A DNA stretch of 64,000 nt from Periconia sp. R9002 (Eukaryota > Ascomycota > Dothideomycetes > Pleosporales > Periconiaceae). Below are positions 52,825 to 64,000 of this stretch, piece after piece. The stretch spans positions 107,122 through 171,121 of the forward strand of contig JAMAHW010000094.1 in NCBI GenBank assembly GCA_023627715.1, in the 5' to 3' direction. The notes below the pieces were generated by a model that did no database searches, was not told the DNA's origin, and worked only from the letters and a program-made list of their open reading frames with translations. Positions within the stretch are counted from its first letter, which is position 1. Each line of letters begins with the position of its first letter. The position numbers and the translations under genes are program-made.

Positions 52825-55032
52825 ATCTTGTAGCGTGCACAGGTTTTCTTTTGTTTTTTTATTCCCGATAAACTGTTTCGAGCTTTTCTTTGGTGCCGGT
52901 GGTTGCATTTTTGGGTACATATCGAAATCACATCGTATTTGAATATCCAAGGCAAATTCCTATTGCCCAAATTCAACGAATATCCTACACACTCCTGGAA
53001 ACATTGAAAACAATAGGGTGCATATTATTTTTCAGTTGCATCTCATCTACCTTGAGACGATACCAAACAGCGCAACCTTCCTAATCAGGCATGTAAAAGC
53101 ACAACCGTCGATTACAGTCGCATTGAAGTCCTCCAAATGCAATTCTGCGCGAAACCCGGTTAAATACTATATTTGGTAAAAGAGATCCCGTGGTACTACC
53201 ACGCACCACAGTCATGTCAAAAATGCGTTGATTTTTTATCGAGGTACTTTACCGTAAGAGTACTTGGGACTACGCGGCATGGAATATCGCATGATTTTTT
53301 GTGGTGTTTGCATCGTATTTGGAATAGGATCAGTCGTATCTCGGCGCGACATGGCCATATTTCATGCAGGAACAACACAAAATCACCAGATAATCCTCAG
53401 TAGCCACAATCTTTGAGTAGCCACAGTAGTTGGCTGGTTCAAAGTAAACGCCGCGAAAGCCGCGCGCCTTGCATTCCGCTTCTTTGATAGGCGTTCAAAT
53501 CTTCAGCGGCAACAAAGGGAGGTTTATAACTGACGGAGTATAACTTATGACATACATCCATCAGAGGATGTCTCCCAATCCACTCTCTCCCAATCTTACA
53601 TCCCCGAATCATCCAAAATGTTAGTTTTCAGTGTCTCGCGAACTCGTTCTGCGCGTTCATCGTGCTCGTCGAGGCCATCACCCTCCTGGTCCTATCCATC
53701 GTCCCCAGCACGCACATGAGGCTTCTTGGATGTTTCAAGTTGGTATGAGCTGGTAACGGCATTGACGGGAACATTTCCGTAGTACTCTCATCGTTGCCCT
53801 CGGCGAAATCGATTTTTTATATTTCTTCAGGATGGGAAACTTCTTCAGTGACATGTACCGTTAGGCTAAAAAGCGTGGGTGAATACACTGTTTGACGTCC
53901 TCGTCAACATCACCCTTTTGAAGCCATCCATGGCGTCGTCGATTGGTAGGACAAAGGAAGAAGCTCACGGTCGTGAATTTGCATGATTGCAACGAATGAC
54001 CAAAACTTTTCACTGCTTTTTTGATCCTTCGAACCATATCGCCTGAGCTATGCTCTTAATGGAGAAGTTCGACACGTGCCTTCACTCGAGCCTTGCCGGG
54101 GACATCGGAGGTCGTAATTCTGTTGCGTTGGGTGGACTGCTGGAGCTGCTGGTATTAGGTGGGTTGCTGTTCGTGTCTCTCCCGCCGTTATCATTGCTCT
54201 TGTTCCTGCCGTTGGGCAAGCTCCGTCCTTCGCCATGCCATGTAGAAAGCTAAAGAGGAATCGACTGGGCAGAGGCAACGAGAGAAGGAAGATTCCACTC
54301 TAACACTTACTCTTTCAGATAACAACAATCATCAGTATACAGAGAACGTACCTGTAGAGCCAAGTCAGGCAAAGCATACATTCCTCAGCTTAGGCATGCA
54401 AGGTTTAAACTCTACAATACATCTCAAGTGCTGGGACGTCTTGGCGTGTCGTCACCGCATGTTAACGTTGTTCCCGGCACATGGTTCTGTGCAATATGAT
54501 GCGTGAGACATGTATCTGTTTTCCAGTTTCCAATACTGGAAAACTTTTTCACTAGCATCTTTCCTTTCGCCATTGACTGTACGGATATCATGCCCTTTCT
54601 TTTCCAAGCTTCAAATCCAGGAGAAGGTTCCACATTTGTTCGATGCATGACTTAGCAGGAGTGGAGCAAGGAAGTTAGGTTTTAGACGCTACAGGTCCGT
54701 TACACATGGAGACCATACGCCGTTTCTTCGATGTCTTGAAGGGCGGGGAGGAAGATGGTGACAGCTTCGCATTTCCCTTTCAAACGCTGAATCAAAGTAA
54801 AAATTACGCTACGTGTTAGGTTTGTAAAGTGCTCGCTCGATATCATACAAATTTTCAGCCGTACATCTTATTATGTACTCAGTTATAGTGTTCTCTCCAA
54901 GTAGCGCCTGACGATTAACAAAATGAACGCTCGCTACCTATACCCAACTAAAGCTCAAAAAGGAAAAAAAAAGAATGCAATGATATCAGATAACAACCCC
55001 ATCTTCAACCTCCAGCCATTTACCATGTTGGG
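52825..55032. other. gene-poor spacer of the accessory region
   Basis: 2.2 kb with no supported gene. At about 53640-53740 a hydrophobic stretch (FIVLVEAITLLVLSIVPS) looks like a membrane helix from a lost transporter, but the frame breaks. The right end is the 3' flank of the MFS gene. Confidence 0.4.
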
Positions 55033-56997
55033 TTACAGAGGCCTCAAAGCGCCACTCCGCTCATTCGCCCACCGACCATGAATAATCTGCCTAGCGCTCT
55101 TTCCCCAGAACGCAATCGGGAAAACAATGAGGCCACCAATGAGTTGCAAGACCGTCAACTGGACTCCAACTGCCAAGTATCCATGCCTTTGGATCCAAGG
55201 ACCGAGCGCAAAGCTCATCGAGAAGCTCAAAATGTAGCAACCTCCGTTGACGACGGCGATGGCAGGAGCAGCCCAGCGGGGAAATGCTTCTGTAACCCAC
55301 AGCATAGTTCCTATAGAGAGCGAAACCCATGACAAGCCGTTCAGACAGTAAGCCAAGTAATATGTGGCTACGTGCCACGAGCGGTAGACGGCTAGGCCGT
55401 AGATGAGCGTGCTGAGAGCGCCCGTGACAAAAGCGGGGACGAAGCAGACGAGATAATGCTCAGCTTCCCTCACGCCGTTGTTGCGTTTTGAGAGACGTTT
55501 CAGAACCATGCATGACGCGTATCCGATAAAGAAATATGCTAAGAGGCCTCCACTGCCGCTGCCGATGTTGATGGTGACGACGACTTGAGGGGATAGGGAG
55601 TACGGGGGCGAGGAGAGAATTTTAGGAAAGGTAGCGCCGATGTACATCATACCTGCAAAGTTGAACGAAGAGGCGATAAAGACCCAAAAGAGCAGAGGGT
55701 TGATAAAACAGAACATCATCTGGAGATAGCACCTTCCCATGGATTTGAAAGACGCAAATGGAGACCTCGCTAGACCTAGACGCTGAAAAAAACTTCTGTT
55801 GTTTAGATCGTCGATGGGGAATTGAGGGAGGTCGCGGTAAAGCTCGGAATCTCTTTCTCGGTCTTGATGGACTGTAAGCTTCTCGGTGGCGGTTTGAAGG
55901 AGGATGAGGCCGTCGAAAGCTACTGTAGGTCGCTTGAAATAAGACTCCGAAATCAGGAAATACCCCATGACGATGGCTAAAGCCGCTAGGCACGACCATG
56001 ACATGTAGAATACACGCCATTGCCGCCCTTGACCCGAGATTAGCGGAACAAACACTAGGAAACTATTTCCAACAAATCCTATCAAGGCCCACAGAGCTGC
56101 AATGGCTTTTACACGCTGGTGAATGTACGTTATGTCGATGATTATAAGGGTTAACTATGAAGAGAGGGTAATTAGCATGTGTCGAGTTCAACATGGAGGG
56201 CAAGTGGGATGACAACAGAACTATTAGATAGACAACTGTAATCAAATATGACGGAGGAGTCAAGAGACTCACCACGGAGAGACCAAATCCTTGGCAGAGA
56301 CCCAGAATACACACGCAGCCGACAAGTCCGTCAAAAGTCTTTGTGTAGGCCGCACCGAGAGTTGCAGCGAAATTCAGAACTGTCGCTATGAGAAAGGAAG
56401 GGCGTCGTCCCAGACCCAGGCTTAGAGGTACCCAAACAAAACATCCAACACCCATCAATAGGGTTGGTGCTGTAGAAAGTGTTTCGAGAGCCCATCTTCC
56501 AGTATTCTGTCCAGGTTTTGTCAATGACTGCATAGTTGGCTAACACGGAATAATCAATATAGACACACCTGTGGACCGAATTCTCGCTCGATACCAAACA
56601 TCATCACAGCAGAACCCTGAACTGTAGTGACAGAAACGGCCGAGAACCATATCAGTGCCAGCACTGTGCCTGCAATCTTCCATGGGCTCCAATTCAGAGG
56701 ATCGTGCTTGCTGTCTGATGGCACGGGAAGGTTGAGAGTCTGCCCATCTTCGGTGACTAAAAAAACACTGCCAGAAAGATCGTAAGATTCGTGCTTCTTT
56801 CGCCTCGAATCGGTGTGTGACCCATGCGACACAGAAAACTCGTCTTCTATACCTTCGGCGACACAAGACAAGGGGCGGGGTTTGGAGACTAAAGATTTCT
56901 TCGTTTTCTGCTCTTCAGCGTCTTCGTCAATGTATATGTTGGGTCGCGGTGGTACGTCAACGTTAGCGATCCCATAGCAAGCAGCAGCGATATCCAT
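55033..56997 (-). CDS. major facilitator superfamily transporter (DHA1/Hol1-like)
   Basis: Three exons (56997-56569, 56506-56273, 56154-55033) with introns of 62 and 118 bp give 594 residues. A cytosolic N terminus of about 105 residues ends in DSKHDPLNWSPWKIAG, the DPxNWSxxxK block that precedes helix 1 in fungal DHA1 drug:H+ antiporters. About twelve hydrophobic helices follow, with SLGLGRRPSFLIATVLN as motif A and a long central loop holding ELYRDLPQFPIDDLNNRS. The second half runs from LQMMFCFINPLLFWVFI to the C terminus. Such proteins export metabolites or drugs, or import small molecules, across the plasma membrane. Its place at the end of the P450/SDR/UbiA group makes product export or self-protection plausible. 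Confidence 0.9.
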
Positions 56998-58297
56998 GGT
57001 GACTGAATGAATTCAACTGAATGATAGGTGTGATGGAGGTACAAAAGCAGATTCTGCAATGCGAGAGGGGTGCCGTCTTGTACTTGTAGCTATCCTTCAC
57101 TGCCTATTTACCAAGAGAGCAGAATGTCAGTAGCATCCGCAGCATCCGCATCTCGAGGGCTAGGTTTGACTAATAGAGAACGTACAAGGAACGCTCACAG
57201 CAATTGAAACGTCCAAAGAATGGCAGCCCAAACCTCAACTAGTAATGAAGACAGCCCCCAAAGTTGATCCCTTGGCCAAGACGTGTTCGACCATAGTAGG
57301 ATTGTCAGGCCACAGCTCAAATAGGACGGCGAGCATTCCCAATGGGCAATCATTCGGCCAAATCTCGTTTCAACTGTCGGCGAGGATCCGAACGAAGCCA
57401 TTGGCCACTATTCGGAACTATTACAGTTCCCCAGACTTTCGATGCAGTGAGGCAGGCAAAGGTAAGGATTTGCTAGTGACTCTCGCCGTTGTGAGCTTCA
57501 CTGCTGTATATGCGATCCGCGCTACAACCACACCTTCGGTAAATGTTTCGAGTTCCCCGCACTATGGACGAACATGGCGGAGAATACTGGTAATCTGTGT
57601 GATGTATGATGTCAAATGGAAAACGCGTCGGTGTTCACGGAGGCCGTCTCTATGCAACTCAGCGCGCCGTCGTCCTTCGAGATGTTCAATCCTGAGACGA
57701 AATATAGTTTTTCAAGTCCTAGAATTCCGTTCCATCTACTTTGGGAAATATCCACGATGGGGGCGCAGTTTTTTACACTGTCATGGTGCTGGTGCCCGTG
57801 AATAGCACTGCTTGCTACATTGAGATGCAACGGAGTGTGCTTGGAAGTGTCCTGGTGGCAAAGAATGAAGTCTCGACTTGAGTAATTGAGACAATGTGGG
57901 AAATTGTTACTGCCCCGTCGATTTATGATTGGCCATGCTGAGCTACGGTTTGAAATAGAGCACATGTGTGCATGGACAGATTGTGAGATGTCTCATAATC
58001 CTCATCGCCAAGGTTGGGCCGCAAAAAAAGTAAAAGGTCAGTAGTTATGCAAGTAGTGGTGTAAATATCACAGAGTTGGCGTCTGGAGGAACGTGTATGG
58101 TGATGGGTAGCGCACGCTGATTGGTTGCATTGTCTCGCTTGTACTAGCGTACTTGGCAACCCAGCCCACCATCGGGGCACGCATTTTCATCTCTGCAGAA
58201 CTTCAACGTCAAAACCGTCGAGACAGCCACCACAAGCCGACAAAGTGCGTACAGCAAGAATATCCGCATTCACCGAGGAATACTAACGACTTCAAAG
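56998..58297. other. intergenic region, boundary of accessory block and RPL32 promoter
   Basis: 1.3 kb. A 186-residue plus frame at 57245-57805 and shorter minus frames show no recognisable domain. The last 150 bp are the promoter and leader of RPL32. Confidence 0.45.
58244..58297 (+). other. probable 5' UTR intron of RPL32
   Basis: A GTGCGT donor follows CGACAAA, a perfect TACTAAC branch site lies at 58281-58287, and an AAAG acceptor directly precedes the ATG. The 54-bp size matches the other introns of this gene. No transcript evidence is available. Confidence 0.55.
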
Positions 58298-59004
58298 ATG
58301 GTTGCCGCAAAGAAGCACGTCGCTATCGTCAAGAAGCGTACGCTCCACCTCCCTACGCTGACCTCGAAATTTCGCAACTGACATCGCCGCGTACAGACCC
58401 CAAGCGCTTCAACCGCCACCAGTCCGACCGCTTCAAATGTGAGAATTGAATCAGGAACATATAATTGGAACGCGGAATTCTGATACTGGACAGGCGTCGA
58501 CCCATCATGGAGGAAGCCCAAGGGTATTGACAACCGCGTCCGCAGGCGGTTCAAGGGCCAGGCCGCTATGCCCAAGGTATGTCTCACGAGAATACAGCCC
58601 GCTCACAGTCAAGAGAAAATTATTGTGGAGGAGTTTGGCTAACACGATGGTAATCGATAGATCGGCTACGGCTCCAACAAGAAGACCCGTCACCTCGCCC
58701 CCAGCGGCCACAAGGCCTTCCTCGTTCACAACGGTACGCAATCGGAATGACAAAAAGGGTGGAATTTTCAAAAGCTAACGGTGTCCTTAGCCCGCGACGT
58801 TGACCTCCTCTTGATGCACAACCAGACCTTCGCCGCAGAGTATGCCTTGCACAACGACCGTCTTGTCAGGAATCACCCATCTAACAGTAGAACAGGATCT
58901 CCCACGCCGTATCAGCACGAAAGCGCGTCGAAATCGTCGCCAAGGCGAAGCAATTGGGCGTCAAGGTGACAAACGGCAACGCTAGGATCAAGACTGAGTC
59001 ATAG
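58298..59004 (+). CDS. RPL32: 60S ribosomal protein eL32
   Basis: Six coding exons (58298-58337, 58397-58438, 58494-58576, 58661-58733, 58791-58839, 58896-59004) keep frame at every junction and give 131 residues, the normal eL32 length. The product starts [13 protein letters not shown], then [64 protein letters not shown], and ends [19 protein letters not shown] plus a short tail. These blocks are nearly invariant in eukaryotes. eL32 binds 25S rRNA on the solvent side of the large subunit. Five tiny introns in under 700 bp is dense, though ribosomal protein genes of filamentous fungi are often intron-rich. The probable leader intron ends right at the ATG. Confidence 0.97.
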
Positions 59005-61832
59005 AGGGGAGATTGATTGATGATGGAGCGGGGGCATACACGGCGTCTCTGACTTACGGCACGGCAAATGGGATGTGGCTTTTCCGTCGGCTCTGATCTC
59101 ATTTGAGTAGGGTCATGTATCCAAACCAAAAAATTCTTGCACGCATCCAACGAAATCTACGGATATGAGGTCATGGTTCGTGAGTGAACGAAGCGTGCGT
59201 TGGGATCCTACAATGCAATTATGAACAATTCATGGTTTTGGGCATGAAAGTACCTGCCTGGTGAAGTTCATCATATGGTGACTTGCTACTCACCTCTTTA
59301 GAGTTCGAGGAACGCTCAGATGGTTGTATTTGTGACAGGAAAAAGCAATGGAGACAATCATGCATATAGAAAGCCACCTACTAATGTTCCAGCTTGAACT
59401 GACGCAAACGTGATCAGAAAGTATGCAGCCTTCGAGGCCAGAGTCTAGACCAGTATTCAGTTTTCCCCAAACTTTCTCCACGGTCGTCGCCTCAGCCCAT
59501 GCTGCAATATATTCCGGAGTGTCGGTTCGCATGGCCTCTATCATTGTGTAGTTTCTTCCCGAGATTCCGCGTTGGAGGTACGAAATCAGGGTGGAGCATA
59601 CTCCGAGCAACCCCCGGTCGCATATGTAGGCCTCGCATCAACCGCGGATATCCATCGGAGGGACGTCAACGGTTAATTTTACAGGCCATGTCCCCAGCTG
59701 TGTAAGGGTACATATATGTAGCGTCCATGCATGCATCTGCCGATGTTGGAGTAGCTTGCAAGATAAGTACTGTACATAGAGGGAAGAAATGCACGAGGCC
59801 CAATGCGGCGACGCCTGCAAGGCCTTGTATGTAAATGCTCAGCTTTCAGGACGCCAAGAAATGATTCCACAAGGTGGGTGTCGGAGGTGATTGATAACGA
59901 CAGATTGCGACCTTCTGTTGTGTTTGAGTGAGGGCTCATCTAATACCGTCGTATGCAGAGCTTATTGCAGCGACGTGCATGCCCGACGGCGCAGTCAGAT
60001 TAGCGAAGCTCAGCGCGGACTGTAACGTGGTGAGAGAATTATTAGGACATATGTTGCGAGTTTGCAAATCTGCTTGTGTAAAAGCTTTTCCGCTTGCCAG
60101 CTTTTTTCTTCTTTTCTTTTTTGTTTATCCGTCTGTCTGACGTCTGTCGGTGGGGACCAATGTAACTACATACCAGAGTTTGGATGCAACAATATATCGA
60201 AACGGTTCGACGTGACGATAAGTGTATGCAGACATGTATATGTGTGTTGTGATATTGGCATCGACCATGAAGGCATATACAAGCTTTATCGACCAAAGAG
60301 CCAAGTTTGGGTGGACGTAACGCTGGGTACAGTCGCGATGATGGCCGCGCCACAAGGAGCGCTCTGCCACGCAGTAATAAGACGCGCGAAGAAAGAAACT
60401 TTGCAGTGGGTTGAATGAATCACGATGTTTTGTTTATGATGATGTGATTATTATCATGGTTTTTATTTTTATTTGCTTGAGAATGCACGTCCCCCGCAGG
60501 ATCCCGATTCCCCTTCCGCGCTTCATGGTCTAGTTAGCCTCAACACCATCTCCCCAGGCCCATCCCCACCGTATGTACACCGCTTTCTGGATGAAACGGG
60601 AAGACCACGTCTCTTTACCCACTGGCCTCCAAAGCTGCTTATCTACCCCTTCACGCACGAGGACCACGCCCTGGCCCCTATTGGCTACCAGCCGTGTTTA
60701 TCGCCAGCAGGGACGAGGCGCTGTGTACCTTTCTGAAGCGGAGCAACGAGAACATTGGCGCGAAACGGGAAGCGCAACCATCACCGCCGCGCGCAAAGGA
60801 TCGATATCAACACCTTCCAAGAGCCTTTTGCATGTGATGACGGGCCCGACGAGGTCAAGCGATGACGAATGATGGCTAATGGTGACCGCACCAGGGCTGG
60901 CTGGCCATGAAGAAATTCTAACATGGATCGCGTGTGGTGTGGTGTGTGGTGTGTGTGTGCCGCCTGTTTTTTCCGCCTGTCTGCTCTGCATCACACTCGC
61001 CCCCAGCATTCGTTCCTATTTTCCCTCTGACCAAGCTCACCGCGTCTTACGCGATCCTTGGTTGGGGCCGCTGCGACGTTTCCGAATTTCATAAATACTG
61101 ACGCTGGCAGGAGGTGCAAAAGTACCTTTTTTCCCTTCGAACTCACTCATAGAGAAATACATGACGAGTCTCGCCCCGTTGCTCCAGCCCTATTTTAGCT
61201 CCCGTACCCACGACCGCTGCCAGAGAAACTAGACAGTGCGCCTCTTCCCCCTTTCCGAACTTCTAAATTTGTTTACAAATTTTTCCACTCAAATTCCATT
61301 TGGGGCGTTATTCTTTCCTCTTTCTTTTTTTTTCCGCTTCCTCATTCGGTCGTGCGATTGCAATTGCTGGGCGCAAAGCAAATCTTTTTCCTTCGCCAAC
61401 TTGCTCTCGCTGCCGCTGCTACCGTCGCAGTGCCGTCAGGTCTCGCCACTCGCTGTGATTCGTTCCAGTCAAGATCTTCGTCCGGACCAATTACGTTCAA
61501 CTCTTTTTGTCGTGTGATATTTGCCAGTTCGCCCATCATCTACTCTTTTCCGTCTCAACTGCTTGCGCCAAGACATTGAATCGGGTCGTGTGTCCGGCCG
61601 CCATCACGAATCCCCCAGTGACTCTTTTCGAATACAACGCTCCACGCGCCTCTGGCGCCTTTGGCCTCTGGCCGCCCGTCTGCATAAAGGCGGCGGATCG
61701 CAAACACTCCACCACCTTTGATTGAGAAACAACTTCAACAACTTCAGTACCTGCTCTGCAACTTCCGATATCCAAGGTTCACGACAGCACCTTGCAAAAA
61801 AATCTAGACTTTACAACATCGGCTTCAGCGCT
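59005..61832. other. long gene-free stretch and leader of the next gene
   Basis: 2.8 kb without a supported gene. From about 61090 to 61832 the plus strand becomes strongly pyrimidine-rich with T/C runs (61315-61340) and several short upstream frames, which suggests a long transcribed leader for the gene at 61833. Between 59005 and 61000 I see only short frames without domains. Confidence 0.45.
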
Positions 61833-62804
61833 ATGACACCAAACTTGTTTGTTGCTACCCAGACTCTCTTCCAGCCGCACAAATGGTTCCGTCAAAGCAA
61901 AGCCGAGAAATCATCACGAAAGACAGAGAGATGGGCCGAGCCCGTCCCCGGTGTATATGAATACATCCCCGGCCGAGGATGGTACCTCATCGAAAAGGAC
62001 CAGGTTCCCGCCTCAGACAAGGACACCACCAGTGGTGCTGAAGAAGGCGGACCCGTTCTTCCCCCTGGAGAGGTCGAAACCGTCAAAATGCAACCACCTG
62101 TCGCCGTCCGCTATTCCAAAGTCCTAAAGCGCTACCTCCTGGCCCCAGAGTATGAAGCCCGCAAGAAATACGGCGACATCAAGAACTCCCGCGGCACCAA
62201 GTCCCTTCACGTCGGCTTCTTCCGCCTCGACGACGAAGTCTCCTGGGTCAACTGCTGGGACGAGAACGGCGAGTTCGTGCCGGGACCGTACCGCCTGTGG
62301 TTCTTCGACACAAACACGGGCCAGTTCCGCCACATGCTGCGAGGCGACGACCCAGAGTACCAACGCTCTCACCCCGTCTCCCGCGTGCAATCCCGTCAGA
62401 ATTCCATCGACCACGAACAGCTCGTCCGTCGCCACAGTCAAGAATCCAGGAGCACGGAGTACCGCGGTGGTGGCGGCGGTGCTGGTAGTACCCGCGCAAA
62501 CAGCACCTACACGCAATCCAAGCCCAACTCCAAGGCGCCCAGTCAGGCGAATTCGAGACGCGGAAGTTTTTCTCGCGGTCAACCGAGCCCGCGCATCCCC
62601 CTCGACGAAGCTGGCACGGCGCTGAAGAAGTTGCAGAAAGAGCGTGCGGAGCGCGCTTCTAAGGAGCGCACGTCTGCTACGGCCGTGCCCAAGGAAGGTG
62701 CCGCCTCAGTCAAAAAGCCTGTGGAGAATCTCGCACTGGCTGGCAAGTCTGGTGACTCCCAGCAAACTCTCGTCAGCCAAACGGCACAAACAGTTTCCGC
62801 CTGA
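61833..62804 (+). CDS. conserved-looking protein of unknown function
   Basis: A single exon of 323 residues from the ATG at 61833 (MTPNLFVATQTLFQPHKWF). Residues 30-200 look like a folded, aromatic-rich domain: GVYEYIPGRGWYLIEKDQVP, VAVRYSKVLKRYLLAPEYE, SLHVGFFRLDDEVSWVNCWD and PYRLWFFDTNTGQFRHML. The remaining 120 residues are low-complexity (Ser, Gln, Asn, Arg, Gly) with basic and SRxxS patches that resemble phosphorylation or RNA-binding segments. There is no signal peptide or membrane helix. I do not recognise the family. Third codon positions are strongly C-rich, as expected for a well-expressed fungal gene, and the leader is long and pyrimidine-rich, so I consider the gene real. Confidence 0.72.
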   Translation: MTPNLFVATQTLFQPHKWFRQSKAEKSSRKTERWAEPVPGVYEYIPGRGWYLIEKDQVPASDKDTTSGAEEGGPVLPPGEVETVKMQPPVAVRYSKVLKRYLLAPEYEARKKYGDIKNSRGTKSLHVGFFRLDDEVSWVNCWDENGEFVPGPYRLWFFDTNTGQFRHMLRGDDPEYQRSHPVSRVQSRQNSIDHEQLVRRHSQESRSTEYRGGGGGAGSTRANSTYTQSKPNSKAPSQANSRRGSFSRGQPSPRIPLDEAGTALKKLQKERAERASKERTSATAVPKEGAASVKKPVENLALAGKSGDSQQTLVSQTAQTVSA

Positions 62805-62959
62805 AGGGAATGAGCTGCCTATCTGGACGCGGCGTTAACATTTACAGCTTTTGCCCTGCTGTCTCTATTTTCTTTTTCTTTTCTGTTTCACGCCTGCGGT
62901 TGGATTTGGGACATTTTAGTCACGGCCTATTTTCTTCTTCTTCATGACAACCTCTTATT

Positions 62960-62962
<3 letters not shown>

Positions 62963-62990
<28 letters not shown>
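62963..62990 (+). repeat. (TC)14 microsatellite
   Basis: Fourteen perfect TC units in the probable 3' UTR of the unknown-protein gene. Confidence 0.95.
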
Positions 62991-62996
<6 letters not shown>

Positions 62997-63249
62997 CCTT
63001 TTTCCATTGTTTCCTGACCACGGCATTGTTGGGATATAGGTAACGGTAAACTTTTTTCTTCTTCTCCTACTTCTTCTCCTTACTCGCAAAAGGTGGGGAA
63101 AAATTCAAAAACAAAACGGCGTAATACTTAGAAAAGAAGACACACACCAAAAAAGCAGATCTCTTACAAAGGGAAAAAAGGTTTTAGACTTTGGTACACG
63201 GTACATATATACCCTATTTTTTTTTAGTTTGTCTAGAGAGGCTTTGTAT

Positions 63250-63268
63250 CTTTCTTTCTTTCTTTCTT
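63250..63268 (+). repeat. (CTTT)n short tandem repeat
   Basis: Four full CTTT units plus a partial one in the same 3' flank. Confidence 0.85.
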
Positions 63269-63952
63269 ACAGGAGGATTGTTAGATCAGGAGTAGAGTAC
63301 TTATGTAGTTAGAGTTGGGGAACTAATGTGTTAGTTTTTCTTCTCCTTTTCTGAATTTTTTTTGGGTGCGTGCGTGCGCACATGAGAAACAAACTATTCA
63401 TGTCTGTATAGGTAGTAATTTGTATGTCGATTCTGATTCCCTACTATAAGTCTTGCTTAATTGAGACTTCATAGTGTACTCAGTTTGGGGGAGTATTGTA
63501 GACCCCACACAAACGTCATCCAACCTGTATCTCCTACGGGAGAGAAACATTGGATTACTATGGAAGAAAAGCGGTCACATAGCAGTAGTGCATATCCACC
63601 CTCTATCCTCCCCAAAACCAACCCCATCACTTCAACACCTCACACACCAATCAGTAGCATTTCCCACCAAATCTCATCAACCAAATACAAGTCCAACCGC
63701 ACTGTCGGAACGCCAATGTGGGGTCCCCATTACTACCGTCGTTGATGGCTAAGTCGCCTAAGTTACCAAGTCCCCTGTTCAATTAAACACGACCACGGCA
63801 CTTCAAACGTGCTTCGCGCTTCGAAGTATATGAATACAACATGAACCCATCACTTTGAAAAGAAAGATCCAAAACCCAATACTAACCTTCCAAGTCCCAA
63901 CCACCACCACACCACCAAAAAACCACACAAAAAAACGAAACCCACCACCCCA

Positions 63953-64000
63953 ATGCCCCCTCCCCCCCTCACCCTCCTCACCACCTTCCTCCTCCTCATC
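63953..64000 (+). CDS. possible start of a secreted or membrane protein (partial)
   Basis: An ATG at 63953 after a C/A-rich leader opens a frame to the window edge that reads MPPPPLTLLTTFLLLI. This resembles the start of a signal peptide or membrane anchor. Only 16 residues are visible, so the call rests on the leader composition and hydrophobicity. Confidence 0.35.
   Translation, partial: MPPPPLTLLTTFLLLI

Larger units (their letters stand above)
62805..63952. other. 3' flank and intergenic region with simple repeats
   Basis: The 3' flank of the preceding gene is rich in T/C simple sequence. A C/A-rich leader-like tract from about 63840 to 63950 precedes a possible new gene at the right edge. 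Confidence 0.5.

Noticed and set aside
53600..53880. Membrane-helix-like sequence resembling part of a transporter
   Set aside because: Only one short hydrophobic block is readable before the frame breaks, so it is too little to call a pseudogene.
57245..57805. 186-residue plus-strand frame between the MFS gene and RPL32
   Set aside because: It starts with ATG but has no recognisable motif, poor codon pattern and an Arg/Ser/Cys-rich end typical of chance frames.
60062..60872. Several plus-strand frames in the long gap after RPL32
   Set aside because: Short, without domains or splice support, and overlapping minus frames of equal length.
1..64000. CRISPR arrays, insertion sequences, rRNA genes and intact transposons
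   Set aside because: No spaced direct repeats, transposase or reverse-transcriptase motifs or rRNA sequence were seen. The only repeats are microsatellites and one 30-bp duplication.

Overview
This window is nuclear DNA of a filamentous ascomycete (Pezizomycotina; I cannot fix the class from sequence alone). The evidence is short spliceosomal introns of 48-118 bp with GTRNGT donors and CAG/TAG acceptors, monocistronic genes on both strands, an intron-containing tRNA-Arg(ACG), fungal versions of Rrp5, Utp8, Alb1, Elg1, Cdt2 and eL32, and accessory families typical of moulds (cytochrome P450s, a UbiA-type enzyme, a rhodopsin-like seven-helix protein, an MFS transporter). I resolved 21 protein genes that I believe are real, plus two weaker or partial ones and one tRNA gene. 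Exon boundaries were worked out by hand from reading frame and splice consensus.

Layout. (1) 1-9.2 kb: a group of membrane-linked glycan genes, namely a partial Stealth-domain phosphotransferase, a GT34 glycosyltransferase, an acyltransferase-3 family protein and a GT25 glycosyltransferase, separated by wide non-coding gaps. (2) 9.7-38.8 kb: a dense housekeeping block with a tail-anchored SRR1-like protein, Cdt2 divergent from RRP5, glyoxalase II, a small membrane protein, a brefeldin-A-sensitivity/FUSC-like membrane protein, a membrane-anchored ubiquitin hydrolase divergent from Alb1, Elg1 divergent from Utp8, and the tRNA. (3) 40.3-57.0 kb: gene-poor accessory DNA with a UbiA-family prenyltransferase or terpene cyclase, a P450 divergent from a short-chain dehydrogenase, a rhodopsin-like membrane protein, a second P450 and an MFS transporter. 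This looks like an unrecognised, backbone-less (UbiA-centred) biosynthetic cluster. (4) 58.3-64 kb: the eL32 ribosomal protein gene, a long gene-free stretch, an unknown 323-residue protein with a long pyrimidine-rich leader, and the possible start of another gene at the right edge.

The strongest ideas are: the UbiA/P450/SDR/MFS group as a candidate terpenoid or prenylation cluster; the clustered surface-glycan genes on the left; and two head-to-head gene pairs in which a PCNA-linked gene (CDT2, ELG1) shares an upstream region with a ribosome-biogenesis gene (RRP5, UTP8), each containing MCB/SCB-like motifs. Both PCNA-linked proteins carry PIP-like motifs in unexpected places.
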